A DNA stretch of 64,000 nucleotides from Paraescarpia echinospica (taxonomy: Eukaryota > Annelida > Polychaeta > Sabellida > Siboglinidae): assembly GCA_020002185.1 (NCBI GenBank), contig CM034532.1, forward strand, positions 47,329,962-47,393,961, in the 5' to 3' direction. The position numbers and the translations under genes were made by a program. Positions 31,146 to 44,609 of the stretch are shown here, piece after piece (the first letter of the stretch is position 1; each line of letters starts with the position of its first letter). A model generated the notes under the pieces. That model was not told the origin of the DNA and did not search any database. It worked only from the letters and a program-made list of their open reading frames with translations.

Positions 31146-32727
31146 AATAAGTTACATTTAAAAAAAAAATGTATGCCCCATTTATAAAAATTCCCAAAGT
31201 TGGTACACTGTCTTATGATTTATGAATTCTTGACATAGTTTCAAAAATAGATCATGTGTTAACTGAATGTATTGAGAACAGCTTCTGAGACATTCTGTGT
31301 AGGAGTGTAAACAGGTATGTGGGGAAAGAGATCATTCCTGTAAAAACAGTTTGCATTTCCAGTGCTGAGGATGTGATTAGCTTGTAGTTGTAGCAGGTTC
31401 AGTGACTGATGTTCCAGACATTCAACCTACGTAACTTCCTTGGCTGGGAAAACTTTCATACAGTGACAGTAAACTGCTGCTGCATGTGTTTTAGATGAAT
31501 GATGCACAAAGTTGTTAGTTAGACTTTGCTCATTGTGTAAATTAGATTTAACACTTATATGCATATAAAAAATAATATATTCTGAGATTTTGCTCCAGCT
31601 CTATTTGATGGACACATGTGTTTCAGTTTCATTTTGTGACAGATCCGTGTGCATCAATTATTACTTCCGCTTGGAAATTATTTCATTGTGGATTACTTGG
31701 GATAAGAGTAATTTAATCCATTGCTTGTGACATGGATGATTAATAATATAATTACATGGTTCTTCACTTCATGACAAGGACAGTCTTAGGGGTGCAAGGT
31801 TCACTGTTCTTGCACACCATGCTGTCTTCTGCAGTTTGTAGCACTGCCAGTAACCTAATGCTAGGCACACACTAGCTGACTAACCCCAACAAGCAAAAAG
31901 CAGTCGGCACTAAACGCCAATTAGTTCTGCCAACTAACACTGATTTGTGCGATCGTCCATGCTCGGCGTGATCCTTGGGGAAAACAAATCCACTATAAAT
32001 ACCTGTGTTTACTACGGATTTAACAATGTGTTTCGATACGCCTACAATAAACACATGAAACATTTGTAAAAAGTAAGCCAAAACGGCTATCAGAAAAACA
32101 AAACTTGTTACATAGTAAGTCGGAACTTCGCCGTCAGCCTTCACGACGATATGGCTTGAGAATTTAGCATATCCTCCAGCAAAGAAACACATAACATCGA
32201 GCTATGTTTTATATCAGTACGCAGAACGTTATATTTAGCAGTTTCAGTTAACAGTTATGTTGAAGTGTAATCAGTCGCACTGAACGAATTCCTAAAAAAC
32301 GTTTTCCACTGCTAGCTCCACTTTGCGGATTTTTAAGGCTTAATATATAAGCGCCTGGTAGCGGCGCCACCTGAGGTCGTGTTTTTCACAAGACAAAATG
32401 GCGATTCCTATTGGAAGCGGGAAACAAAGCCAGATGGAAATTAGGTTTATTTGTGGCGCCTGTTTTAAGAGCAAGCGATAAAAAAGATGATGGTCAATGG
32501 CAGTAGGATAAAAAATAATCTACCCCTTTCTGAAATGTTGGTTACCCGCCAGGTCAATAAAATATGAAAGTAAAAAATGAAAACTTGTGGCCCGGATTGG
32601 CTTGAAAACTCAAAAAAGATGCCAGGTTTAGCCTTATATCAAGGCCTATCACATGATCGCGCTATGATTTCTTATTGACCAAGTCACCACCGACCGTCGT
32701 ATTATGACAAAAAACCTGCACACACCA
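31146..32727. other. no recognised feature
   Basis: AT-rich intron sequence. A 106-codon minus-strand frame (31872-32192) with a hydrophobic stretch (FVFLIAVLAYFLQMFHVFIV) was considered, but it has no splice or family support. Confidence 0.4.
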
Positions 32728-32925
32728 GCCGACTCGTAATCGGATATGCACCGACTTGTCACCGGATACCTCCTTATTTAACTCTGACTGGCATTCAAAT
32801 CGGCGTTAGTCGGTGCTATAAGGCTGACCATCGGCTTAAATTCGGCACACACCAACCGACTGCTGTCGGCCGACGGTTTTCACGCCGACTAGTCGGTTGA
32901 TGTGTGTCGAAAATTGGCTGGTGTA
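32728..32925. repeat. cluster of inverted CACACACCAGCCGACT motifs
   Basis: GCACACACCAGCCGACTCG (from 32730) is mirrored by CGACTAGTCGGTTGATGTGT (32884-32905), with further copies CACACACCAACCGACTG near 32845 and GGCTGGTGTATGCAG near 32918. The pattern suggests a short fold-back or the end of a TIR element. GCACACACTAGCTGACTA at 31864 may be its far end. Confidence 0.4.
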
Positions 32926-35229
32926 TGCAGATTATGTAATTAGACTGGTCCATTCCACCATGTTATCCATCCAGTGGTTCTTCTGGCAGCCTTGTCTTTT
33001 CTCGCCTTCTATTTCTAGTGGGCCTTATGTGTTAGATTTTGAAATGGATAACATTGTGACAGGTAATTGGTACTGTGAGAATAAGCAATTATCAAATAAT
33101 GATGCTTTAGTGTATACTGTATGGGATCCTGTCTTACAACTTGGTTCTTGTAGATGTAGTATCAGCTGTTAGATCAAACTGTTATCTGTGGTCAGAAACC
33201 AGTAACCTTGTTCAAATTTCTCTGGGTGCCAGGCTTTGTCTCTGTTCAGTCAAAGGTTATCTATGGTCACAGATCCCTAAGTGATAGTGACCCTACTGCC
33301 TCCATCAAGAATGTTGTTTCTTCCAACCCTCGTCTTATCCTTTAATGTTCCATACATCATGGATGTTGGAGAGAAAAACACAATTGTTTGCATTAAATTG
33401 TTAAATTTTATATTATTTTTTTAGAAAGAGTAGAGTTTTTATCATTTCAGTTTGTTATTTTAATAGAAAATAACTGATTCTTCTGTAAGAAGTAGCTCAG
33501 AGATATATAATATCCCAATTGATTTAATCTTGTCCCTGTACAGTTCACCCCCTAACATTGTAACCATTTTGAGCTTTGTCAAATGTGATTCAGCATTGTG
33601 TTGTAATTGTTTCGTTTTCATAACAAATATCATTCATACTATATTTGAATCCCTATATTGTAAGAAAATACCTTTTAATTTATGTTTTAAACAATACATT
33701 TTTTTAACCAGTGGTTGTATCTCCATGTCCCCCTTGTTAGTGACCATATACTGATGGAACCACCTCCACACCTGGCCCGAGGAAAGCTTCATTAATCTGC
33801 AAACAAAAACATCTAATAAAGATAAATTAATACTTTTTATTACACAGTTATTATATAATGTCGTTTTTTCAAGAGATGCAAATAATAAAAGCAACTATTT
33901 ATAGCAAGAATGTTGGAGCAAGTGAAGTAGTTATTCCTGAATAATGTACATTACAAAAATCTAAACAGTTTGTTCTAGATGGTGTAGTTTTTCAACCTCC
34001 CTGGTGTCTTCTCATAACAGTGACTCTAAATGGAATGTGGATGCATTTTATCACCACAGTCACACAAGAAGAGCTGTATAATCTATCAGCCACCAGATGC
34101 CTATCTTAGATTCTAAACCTGTTATTAGTAACTTTGGAATCTGCAAATTGTTTTTGTAGTTCTGGTTAGCATCATGACATCTTTATGGAATGGCTTGTGC
34201 ATGTGGGGTGGGGGTGGCTAAAATAGGGGAAGATTAACCAGAACCCTTATGTCCTGTGGCAATAGTTGTCAGAAGATAACATTGCTTATTGTACATTGAT
34301 GGACAGTAACATGAGAGGAACGAAGTGTAGCAAGCTGGAATAGTTTTTAGGATCTTTCAGTCCATCCTTATCAGCAGATGTCTTGCAAGTTGAACAAACA
34401 AAAATAATTTTTGTTATTGATTATTTTTGATTAACTCATGTTGGTAACTGATTCTGCCCAGGCAGTGATTTCCCTGCAGGTGCTTTTGGTAGTGTTCCAA
34501 ACTATTTTACATGGTTATCTCAGTCAGGAACATGAACATCTGTACATAGGATTGTACAATTTAAAATGAAGCAAACATGTGCACCATGCTGTCCAATGCA
34601 CATTGACATGTGTGAATAAAAGGTGACAGGCCCAGGGCAATAAATCACAGAGCTCTACTGATAGTGATACTTTAAGGAAGGATGTCTAGGTGTTAAGATG
34701 CACTTGAAAGGAAATTGGCGACAGCTACAAAATTATCTGCAGTTTTATAATTGATGCAGTAACTGAAATTTCAACATACTCAGTAGAGACACAAAGTCAT
34801 TGCATACCATAACAAGTTGTAATTATGCTCTCCCCATATTGAGTACATTATTTTTTGTAAACACTTTTTAAAATATTACGCAGCCATTTGAAGACTTACC
34901 TGCATACAATAATAATAATTACAAAGCCACCAGTGAACTTGGAAAAGAAGCCAAGGAATGATGGAATTGTAATACACCCTGTAGAGATAATTATTTTGGC
35001 GTATCATTAAGTAAACTTGAAGAACTGTTTATTTTATTTGTTTACATCAGAATGCCTTCATCATTATTAATTATCTTTCTTTTATAAATACTACCCCTGG
35101 CACTCTGAATATTTTCTTCATTTGATCAGTTTTTGTCTGTGTTATCTAGTTCCTTCATAATGTTGTGTTGCATCTTATCAGCTCATTGTTGTCTTTGCAA
35201 GGTACCTGCCTAAAGTTGTTGTCTACCTT
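32926..35229. other. no recognised feature
   Basis: AT-rich intron sequence without motif. Short frames at 32897-33172 and 33530-33894 look random. Confidence 0.45.
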
Positions 35230-35545
35230 TATCCCACCTCCAGAGACACAGTAGGGCAGGTGTAAAGCACAGGCCTCTTGTGTGACTCCTGCATTTGAAA
35301 CCCACTTGCTAAGATTAGATGCGTGGGTAACTTATTTCAGTCTGCATTGCCTCGGTTCATTCAGCTGTAAGATGTGTACAGCCCATGTTGCTAAGGGGTG
35401 AACTTGTGAGACATGGAATTCTATCCAGGGTGAAGAAAGTATCCATGTGAATTGGGAAAGGGGCGTTATGGACTACCTGGTCCATAGACATGACATGACC
35501 ATCCTTGGTATGAACACTATGCAGCGCCATAATAAAACTCATATT
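35230..35545 (+). mobile_element. SINE, diverged
   Basis: Contains GGTTCATTCAGCTGTAAGAT in the body, as in the other SINEs, and ends GCAGCGCCATAATAAAAC, a variant of the GCGCTATA...AAA tail. The tRNA-like head is weak (CTCCTGCATTTGAAACCC as a B-box relic). Confidence 0.5.
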
Positions 35546-35695
35546 GTTATACCTTCCAGACACCAATGGGAACATACAAACCATGCATTGTAATCATAGA
35601 AATCAACCAAGAATACTTTTATAAATATAATGTTTGATTCTAGTTACAAGAATATATTTGCTTAAAAAGGCCACTTGACTAAATGTTCCAGTACA

Positions 35696-36079
35696 AATTC
35701 GATGGACAGGTAACCAGTAGCATAGACATAAATTCGATGGACAGGTAACCAGTAGCATAGACATAAATTCGATGGACAGGTAACCAGTAGCATAGACATA
35801 AATTCGATGGACAGGTAACCAGTAGCATAGACATAAATTCGATGGACAGGTAACCAGTAGCATAGACATAAATTCGATGGACAGGTAACATAGACATAAA
35901 TTCGATGGACAGGTAACCAGTAGCATAGACATAAATTCGATGGACAGGTAACCAGTAGCATAGACATAAATTCGATGGACAGGTAACCAGTAGCATAGAC
36001 ATAAATTCGATGGACAGGTAACCAGTAGCATAGACATAAATTCGATGGACAGGTAACCAGTAGCATAGACATAAATTCG
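35696..36079. repeat. 35-bp minisatellite, 11 units
   Basis: GATGGACAGG starts units at 35701, 35736, 35771, 35806, 35841, 35876, 35904, 35939, 35974, 36009 and 36044. All steps are 35 bp except one of 28, a 7-bp deletion. Units are otherwise almost identical. Because the period is 3n+2 and the unit lacks minus-strand stops, all three minus frames stay open for more than 100 codons. These are not genes. Confidence 0.97.
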
Positions 36080-39000
36080 TACTACCAGTATATTTCTAGT
36101 GTCTCGTATATATTGCAAACATTTCGCAAGCAATTTATTTTGTCCACAAGTTTATCAAGCATAATAAATGTTGCTTTCATAACTGCAGTAATCATACTAT
36201 AGATTACTTAGATATATCTTAATTTTCTTCTTAATTAAATTCTCAGAACTACTCAGTAACTCTAATCTGGTACCACTGTAATCTTAATCAGAGTCATCTG
36301 TTTTGTAATTGTAATACTTTTTTTGGTTGTCAAGTGTGAGGTCTAGATTGTGGACTTTGCAATTTGTAACACATTTTTCAACTGTTGTAGTATGTGATAG
36401 GACATGCATCCTGAGATAGGTGTAAGGAGGAAGAAGAAGAGCAAATGTAAGAGCTCCTGGTTTACCAGGTACAACTGCCCTAATAATAATAATAAGTTGA
36501 TTTTTTTCTTTTGCAGCCATAGAGGCTGAAAAGTACATTAGGTATATTAAAAAAATTATCAAACATTTAAATAAAGTAGATTAATAAAAACACTAATATT
36601 ATACAACCTAAATAAGTTAAATTATAACTAATGAAAAAGTTTAATTTGCATATACATCTGTAAATAGAATAAATAACTAAAACAAGATTCACTGTCAATC
36701 GCGAGTAATTCGTAGGAAATAAAAAATGTCCGGTTACTGCCAGTGATACAGTCCATAAGTTATAAAAGAGTTCTTAAAGCGTTCGATTGCCGCATGGTGT
36801 GAGATAAGTCATGGATGCAGGCTCTGAGACAACATGCAGTGATTATGGCTGATGTATAATGTGCAGATGGACAGTGTTCAATGCTAGTCTGTTTATTGTT
36901 TGCTGCTTCAGGCTGACAAATGCCAGAGGAGTATAATCCCACAGCTGCTGAGAGTGCATTTTACATAACTGTTTTGATGAATAGCATCTTGTACAAAGTG
37001 CTAGTGAAATCAGAGAATATAACTCTGATTTCCAAAGTGTGGAGGTCTCTTACATATTTTACGTAAGTGTTTTATTAATTAATTTAATAGCTTCTTGAAC
37101 AATGTGCGAATATATAACCTTTATTTAACATGCATGGAGGTCTCTTATAAATGTTATAATTGTGTTACGACTAGCATTTTTTACATGTCAGCACATCTTT
37201 TATTTAACATGCATGGAGGTCTCTTACAAATGTTATGTTACTATTACAACTATTACTTACTTAATCCTCTTCGAGTGGGTTCACACATAAGGCCGACACC
37301 AAAGAACGCCAATTGACGCTTTGTTCTTTGGCATTGGTTTCTGTTATTATAACTATTACTTCGATTTAATTCTTGGGAATGTCTGCATGATTACTTGAAC
37401 TTTCTTGAATATGTTTCATCTTTATAGGTGTCTAGATTTCCTAAGGCTACTGTCTCTTGAACACTTCATGTTGAAAATAAAAAATCACCAAAATGCTTTA
37501 AATGTTTTTAAAAATATCAAAATACTTTGTTTGAACTATCAGACATTGTTGTTAAGACCTGTATGTGAACTCAGATTTCATCAGATGTGTGAGGTTGGGT
37601 TCCAGGTTTCTAAATTGTTTTTTTTTAATGTCAAATATGCATGCTAGTAGTATTAAAATAGCCCTTTTATCTCCCTGAGCCATTCTTTACAAGTGTTCAT
37701 GTTTCATGTTGGCCTGAGGATAGTGTTGATCTGGATACTAAACAGTAACCACCGACTGATTCCACTGCCATAACCTTTCCTGTAAATCGCCATGTTACCA
37801 CCTTATGCAAACTTGATCCTGCAGTTTTGTTTGACTTTGGAAAGAGGTGACACTATCTTGTCAAAATGGCCTAAATGAAGGCATTACTGGTAGTTACATG
37901 TGTATTGAGTATATATTATACTATTTTAATGAAGAAGCACATAACAAACTTACTGTGCAATTAAATAGTTTATTAACCTGTTTTATAAAGTACAGATTAT
38001 GACACAGAATACATAATCTGGCTACTAATGTATATAATAGTTAAACTGAAACTTTTTGGATTTTGGAAGAGTAATTGGCCATGTTTAACAAAATGACTGG
38101 CTTTTTGATTATTTGATCTAACCGTCAAAGGATAATTTACTTACAGAGGAACAAATCTGCAGTATGATTATAAAAATAACCCATTTTCCAGACTGTACTC
38201 TTATAAGTGATGCTAATTCTGTCTTATCCCTACCATGCAGAATAATTATGCACCCTGTGGTCTGTGTATTTATGTAATGGTTATTTCCACTGGGCACAGA
38301 TTATGGTCACATATATATGCTTAGATCAGAAAAAAATAGTACCAGTAGTACACTTAAGGTATATGAAGCAATTACTATGACCTTTTCATGTAGAAACATG
38401 CACCTTACAATTTGCACATTTATAAGCATAATTTACCCATGAAGGATGCAAGGCTTGTTTCATGTGCATCTTCTGATAGTAGATGTATAAAATGTCTAGA
38501 AAATATACCAGTACTAGAAAAGCAAGGAGTGCCAAAATGTGAGGGCCAGGAACCCCTTCGGGCCACCATGTAGTTCCAGAGAGTCCTCTGCAAACATGTA
38601 AAATTAGTTTTAAATGGCACGTTGCAGGCGAAACACAATGCCAGAAGGCAAAACAAATTTCCATAGCTGAAGGAATTTGGGAACCACAGTTCTAAGCAAC
38701 TTCCAGTTTTCTGGTAGATTCTGAAAGATTTAGGTTTCAACTTAATCAGAGAGTTAAATCATAAAACTTCTTATATTGTTGTGGAACCGTAGTTTAACAA
38801 AAGTTTTGCATCTCATTTTTGTGAAATCCAGTTGTTTCATCTTTTAGAATCAGACTGAATTGCCTAGATGTCATTAATATTTGCCCAAGCAGTAGCTGTA
38901 GAAATCAGACATTGAACCTGCTTGAAGGACTTTGCAAGATAACACTGTGACATCCCCACCATCAATTCTGTGGACATCTGTCTGCATGACAACTCCTCCC

Positions 39001-39664
39001 TTGCTGGCTTTCCACACATCATCAGCACAGATAAGCCTAAGAAACCAGCAAATTGTTCATGATCTCTGACCTTATAAATGGCCACTTTCTTCACAAAGTC
39101 ACAGGGAAGTGTCTGGAAGAATCCCTGGAATCCAGGGCGAGGTTTCTTGGCCAGAGCAACAACAGATCAACAAGTCTCTGTTCCTGGGGCATTGACCAGA
39201 CCTTGCTCCAAGTCAGTGCTGATGTTACACACCTGTAGACAATGCCACCATTACTGTCAGTCAGGCAGTCTTGTCTGATCTTTATCTGCAATTATCCTCT
39301 CTAACCAGGGGTGATAATAGAATTAGACTACCCCTGGTGTATTGCCAGCACAAATGTATAGGGAAGTTCGCTGAATAAGTTGTTGTCATCCCACTAATTT
39401 GTAGTCTTCACTGATCTTGATTGTATGAACACCAAAGAGCAATTCCAGGAACGTACAGTTAGTCCCACCTGCCTCAGTTATAGGCAATATAATTGGTGTA
39501 ACCTTGTTTTACTAAACTATTTGAATGTTTGTCTCTTCTAAAAAAGACACGGCAAACTGAGATGTTCTAGTGCAATTGCACAAGATTGGAAACAGCAGGT
39601 GTCACACAAGTCCTATTTATAAAACACTTAAATTACTTAAGTCTCTAATTAATCAACTGTTTAA
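36080..39664. other. no gene; one small repeated segment
   Basis: AT-rich intron. TTTAACATGCATGGAGGTCTC occurs in part at about 37120 and 37201, 80 bp apart, with an earlier diverged copy near 37040. AAGGCCGACACCAAAGAACG with a TTACTTACTTAA edge near 37252-37325 looks like a LINE or SINE end. Minus-strand frames at 38386-39291 are unrecognised. Confidence 0.4.
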
Positions 39665-40205
39665 TTAATTAAGTTGGATGACATTTATAGACTCCAGCAA
39701 CTAAAATTCTACTACAAATTAATTAACAATCAATTACCTGAATATTTCAAAGTTATTCCTTGCACACACAACTATGACATGAACACAACACTCGTAAACA
39801 AAATTATCTGTATATGTCTAGAATCAAACATGAAGTTGCCAAAAAATGCGTTAGATATCACGTAGTTGAGACAGTTATTAATACACCAGACATTATCAGA
39901 AAATTTATACACACAGTCTACATGGTTTCTCAAGTTACATCAAAAATTACATTATTCTAAATTATGAATCATGCTGTTTTATTCATAATTCCTATATTTG
40001 TAATTCTTAAAGCAATGATTATAATTTACTAATCTGGTCATACTGTGTACATGTTGTTATTGTTTACATTTGTGGGGTGGCTCCCGTGCTAGCGACAATA
40101 TGTCTTAACGGGAGTCACCCCGACCTTACATGTCGTTGATATTACCAATGTATTAATGCATGTAATGTGTATGTGGACAAGGTCAAATAAATTGAATCTT
40201 GAATG
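39665..40205 (+). pseudogene. LINE RT C-terminal end plus 3' UTR (third family)
   Basis: The frame from 39674 reads MDDIYRLQQLKFYYKLINNQ then LPEYFKVIP and, after decay, ESNMKLPKNALDIT and VYMVSQVTSKI-type sequence. This is the tail of a LINE family in which LQQLKFYYK and an LPEYF segment precede an H-E-F-A-K region. The 3' UTR carries GTGGGGTGGCTCCCGTGCTA and GGGAGTCACCCC (an inverted pair near 40075-40120), then AAATAAATTGAATCTTGAAT as the tail. It differs from both the CR1-like and the nested families. Only the last 80 or so codons remain. Confidence 0.65.
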
Positions 40206-40309
40206 AAATTCTGGTTCTGTGAACTTCTCTCAACTGACAGTAGAGTGTTCTGTTGAAGCACCACACTTAAAAGTAATTTTAGGTAACTTATTATGTAGCA
40301 TCATATAGG

Positions 40310-40500
40310 CCTCCTACAGTCCTCAGGACTGCTCAAAGCGCTTTACCCTTCCCCCTCTGGCAGACCTGTTCAATCGAACACCATTTTAGCTTCCCTAGGA
40401 AGTATTCAGCCACACAGCAATAACTGTGTGAAGACAATTCGCTTAGTTATATCCACTGTTGTCTCTAGCCATGTACTCATTGACACAGCTGAGTGAACTG
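40310..40500 (-). mobile_element. SINE 3' half
   Basis: The minus strand contains the body motif CAGCTGTGTCAATGAGTAC and ends GTAAAGCGCTTTGAGCAGTC. Same family as 11737-12020. The tRNA-like head is not preserved. Confidence 0.65.
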
Positions 40501-40984
40501 AAGGAATGGGAGGTGAAACAATTACCTTGGAAGCTTCAAAACAACTGTAATGTTCAGCAAGTATATTTTAAACAACCACCAGTTCTCATCAGACACCTAG
40601 ACTGCACCAGCCGGCACGAGATGCAAAAGTACAGAATGCCAAAGTTCAGGTGGCGGGGGCTGCGGCAGACAGTACTGATGAGAAGCCTTGTTCCTGTGTA
40701 CCTGCATACCCCAGCATTGCAGCTACTCCGCCACGTGCCTCGAACACACCAACTGGCTACCTGTTTACCCTACGTGTGCATTTGTTCCAAGTGTAGAACA
40801 GTAACCAACATGATTGAGAAGATTGGGAGACATTTCCACTAATTTGTTACCCAGGAAAGTACAATACAAAGGTTATTTACGCTTTGGTGTGTGAGGCGAA
40901 CCAAAAACTAGAGGAAAAACTTGCCGAAGGGTTCATCTCAACCACAACTAGGCATTGATTAACATGTAAGGTGAATGTTGGTGG

Positions 40985-41510
40985 AATACATAACTGAACT
41001 TAGTTCTTCCCTTCCAACTAGTGCAGTACACGGTTGAATTTAGTTCTTCAAATAGTGCAGTACATAGTTGAACTTGAGTCCCCCAACTAGTGCAGAACAT
41101 GATTGAACTTAGGTCATCCATCTAATATGTATTATACACATTACATGATTGAACTTAGCTCATCCAACTAATGTAGTACACAATTGAACTTAGTTCTTAC
41201 AACTAGTGCAGCACATGATTGAACTTAAATTTCTTCCAACTAGTCCAGTACATGATTGAACTTAGTTTTTCCAATAAGTGTAGTTTATTATTGAACTTAC
41301 CTCTTCCAAGTAGTGCAGTATATTATTGAACTTAGTTCTTCCAATATGTGCAGCATATCATTGAACTTACATCTTCTAAATAGAGCAGTAAATGATTGAA
41401 CTTAATTCTTCCAACTAGTCCACTATGTGTGTTTGAACTTAGGTTTCCAAACAATAAATGATTGAACTTAGTTCTTCCAACTAGTTCAACAGATCATTGA
41501 ACTTATTACT
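40985..41510. repeat. degenerate 38-41-bp tandem array, about 13 copies
   Basis: GATTGAACTTAGTTCTTCCA and AACTAGTGCAGTACATGATT alternate with drift and small indels through the block. Old, diverged minisatellite. Confidence 0.85.
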
Positions 41511-43499
41511 TAACACATATGCATTCTCCGGACCTTTAATCCTAAATTATACCAGAAGTATTACTTCAACAAGATTAATATAAGAATTAATGTAACTGTA
41601 CATGAACAGTATTTGCCTACATTCAAGTCAGTGACAATGCTTGCCATACTGGAATATGCAGCAACTGACACCAATCCCCCACCCTGGGAGACCGGAAAAA
41701 CATGGCTCTTGAAAAAATACACCAACTTTACTATACAGCCTACTTGTTGTGGGGTAAATGCCCCAGCCCCTGTGGCAGTGTTTGTGATCCCTGGGTGGTA
41801 CCCTAATCAGTCAAGCGCAACTTCTATGATTTTGGTCATCTCTTCCCCAACCACAAAAGACAAACAGCCAGTTGTAGCAATGAAGCAACAGATTTTGTTG
41901 GTCTCACCATACGCAGTCTTCTTTCTTGTTTCTAAGTCCTTTTAACCAACATCAGTATAATTTCTAAATGTTCTTAATCTGTGGTCATGATGACATGCAG
42001 GATCCAATATAGTGAATATAACATGGGAAGATATAAAAATAAAGTACAACATATACAACATGTATTCAAATAAAATATACTAATTTGCAAACACATGCAC
42101 AACACAAGGCAATGGACATATATATATATATATATGAGTGATGTTAACTTCATTGACAAGCTAATTCAGACATAAAGCAGTCAGTGATCCCAGTAAGCAC
42201 ATGTACTATTACACTTAGGCCTACATTATTCTAAAACGACTCTCGACTTTTCCACGTAATGCAGTGTGTACTAGACGAAGAAGCACTTTGGTCAAATAAA
42301 AAATCAGATGCAGCAGCATCAGCTACATCAGCTACTGCAGCTACATCAGCTACTGCAGCTGCAGTAATCGTCCACACTGACAAGCATCAAAAGGAGACCA
42401 CCCATGAGTCACAATTGTATTGCCCTCTGTGGAATCCTGCCTGCCACCTGAGATTACAGTGGAAGATCTCTGCATGTTGCAGCAGCCTTCGAAATAGCAC
42501 TTGTCCATTTGTCCAGTACAAGTGGTTTTTGGCCCGGACCAAGTAAAATTACTCTACATGGCTATCTGTTGGACAAGTGAAAATTTACAGTAAATAGTGA
42601 TGCGTGCAACATTGTGTGTTGGCGTCTTGTCGTTCTGCCGCCAGTGTGTTGTACGTCAGCGTTCGACCGAGTTTAGTGCCTGTGTTAACAGGGTCATCCG
42701 TTGAGCGCACCAACCTAGGTCTGTCATACGCGACTCCACATCAGCCATTGTTGATCGAGGCTGTATTTCACAAAATCGTAAATCGTTCAGTTTGGCAGAC
42801 GTACAACTTGCTTCCACTCACGGAACATATTTGATGAAGTAGATTTCAAAACTTACTCGTAAGTAAATATTCTGGCTTATTTCAATCACTTATTGCATAT
42901 ATACGTTTGTTCATTTGCTTGTCCAAAACACCTGGTCAATGGAAAATCCACAGGTGAATTGTCTTCATGCATGGTTTTGAGCATTGTTGTATACAGTGTT
43001 TAAATCCAGATTCATTGTCGCAACCAGTCGGAATTTACCATCATGATTATTTAATTACATCCACGGACCATGGATATAATGTCCTTGTGAATCCACCGTC
43101 CATGTATGGGGGAGCTTCCCCGGGATAAGAACTTGCTGCTACTACTACACATACGCCAGAGTTAAATGGTACAGGAATATAAAAAAGAAGTTGTCTTAGC
43201 TAATAACTTTAGCCTAGGGAGTGTGCAATGAGAGGCAGGAATCTCATGATATGCTAGTGCACTAACTGTAGCACTTAATGGTATATAAATACTGATGCAG
43301 GTCCTGTTGTTTAATATATCAAGATCCCTCAGACGTGTACATAGACTAGAGATACCAAAACCTATAATTTAGTACATGTTACACAGGTGCATCAAGATCC
43401 CCTGATCTGATACCTGGAGGGAAACTTAATGGATAAGTTATATGTAGATATGTGTGCAGGCCATAGCCAGCATGTAACAAAGTCCATTTACTTCATTAC
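41511..43499. other. no gene; short simple repeats
   Basis: Holds an AT tract (42117-42135) and an 18-bp repeat, AGCTACATCAGCTACTGC, about three copies at 42318-42365. A + strand frame at 41613-41945 and its minus complement show no motif. The block near 42604-42834 is more GC-rich but unrecognised. Confidence 0.4.
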
Positions 43500-43810
43500 A
43501 TTATTTTGGAAGTACTTTTATTTGTAAAAAAATACAAATGTATACTTTGTATTTAAAATTTGTGCTAATTTTTAAGTAATGCATTTGTTTGGTTTACACA
43601 TTAAATTATATTGTGAATGTTTTATTTGCAATGGGTGGCTTTGTCAGCCATTTTATAAATGAGAAAGAAATTTTAGAAAAGTACTTTTAAGCTTACTTCA
43701 AGTACATTTGTTTACTTTTTACTTGTAATTCAAGTACATTTAAAAAAAGTCCTTTCCCTTAAGTAGCGTTTTTCATAGTGACTTGTACTTTTACTTTATA
43801 AAAGATATAT
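43500..43810. mobile_element. possible hAT-type non-autonomous remnant
   Basis: Repeated AAGTACTTTTA, TTTACTTGTAATTCAAGTAC and TTGTACTTTTACTTTATA in both orientations resemble the ends of some hAT miniature elements. No target duplication found. Confidence 0.3.
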
Positions 43811-44609
43811 ATTTCTAAGGGCTCTGGTGTAGGCCATGCATGTCTAATTCCATTATGATATTTATTATATTGGTACAGGGAATCAGGATAAAAGATTCAA
43901 AACACCTGCCATGCGGACATGTGTTCCAGCTGTCCCCCAGCCTGTGTGGTGCATATGGGGAGGGAATTGAACCAAGAAATGTTAATATGGGATGTAAGGA
44001 GGGAGTCAGAGGTACACAGCAGGGTCTGGAAACGGGAGTTAGGATGTGTGACAGTGGGACAAGAGATGGGTTGACAAGTGACAGTGAGATGTCTCACATT
44101 GACAGGTGCCCTAGGGACTGTATCAGTGCTGCAGCATGTGAACATGTAGGGTAAATTACTTGTGTCACCTGACATGACATATGGTGTTTCTGGATGTGGC
44201 AAATGTGAACTGCTCAGTGGAAATTAATTTGTTATAATGTGTGAGTGTGTGCATTTCTCTTTCTGTTTATATTTGTTTCCGTGTGTTCCTTTTGATTTAT
44301 CAATTAAATTTGTAAGTTTCTTGAGGACTTGCAGTCATCTATTGAAACCAATTCAAACAGATTTGCAGTTCTTAGAACATTCAGGGAACTTTCAAATGCT
44401 TCAAATTTGACACAATAGTTATGAATTACCTCACAAAAACTTTTTGATGTTCTTTCCTAATAATTTTTTATTTAGACCGACGCATTCAGTCTTTCTTGGT
44501 CCACTGACACTGCTATGGTTGTGTCACATGATCAGGGATGACATTGTCAGTTGAAGACTGGGTCAGAAAGAATATAAAATTTCTTGAGGGGTGATTTATT
44601 ACCATGTTC

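Noticed and set aside
31872..32192. 106-codon minus-strand frame with a hydrophobic stretch
   Set aside because: No homology recognised, no splice sites, intronic AT-rich context.
35603..36133. 176-codon repetitive minus-strand frame (LSIEFMSMLLVTCPSN repeats)
   Set aside because: It is produced by a 35-bp minisatellite that leaves all three minus frames open; no start context or non-repeat coding sequence.
38864..39291. Two adjoining minus-strand frames that read smoothly
   Set aside because: Could be a decayed exon or retrogene, but no motif was recognisable and the frames break.
40459..40842. 127-codon + strand frame
   Set aside because: Its 5' third is an antisense SINE; the rest lacks any motif.
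41613..41945. 110-codon + strand frame and its minus complement
   Set aside because: I looked for a processed gene in either orientation and recognised nothing; left unannotated.
43840..44154. 104-codon + strand frame
   Set aside because: Low-complexity Gly/Asp sequence with an equally long overlapping antisense frame; no family signal.
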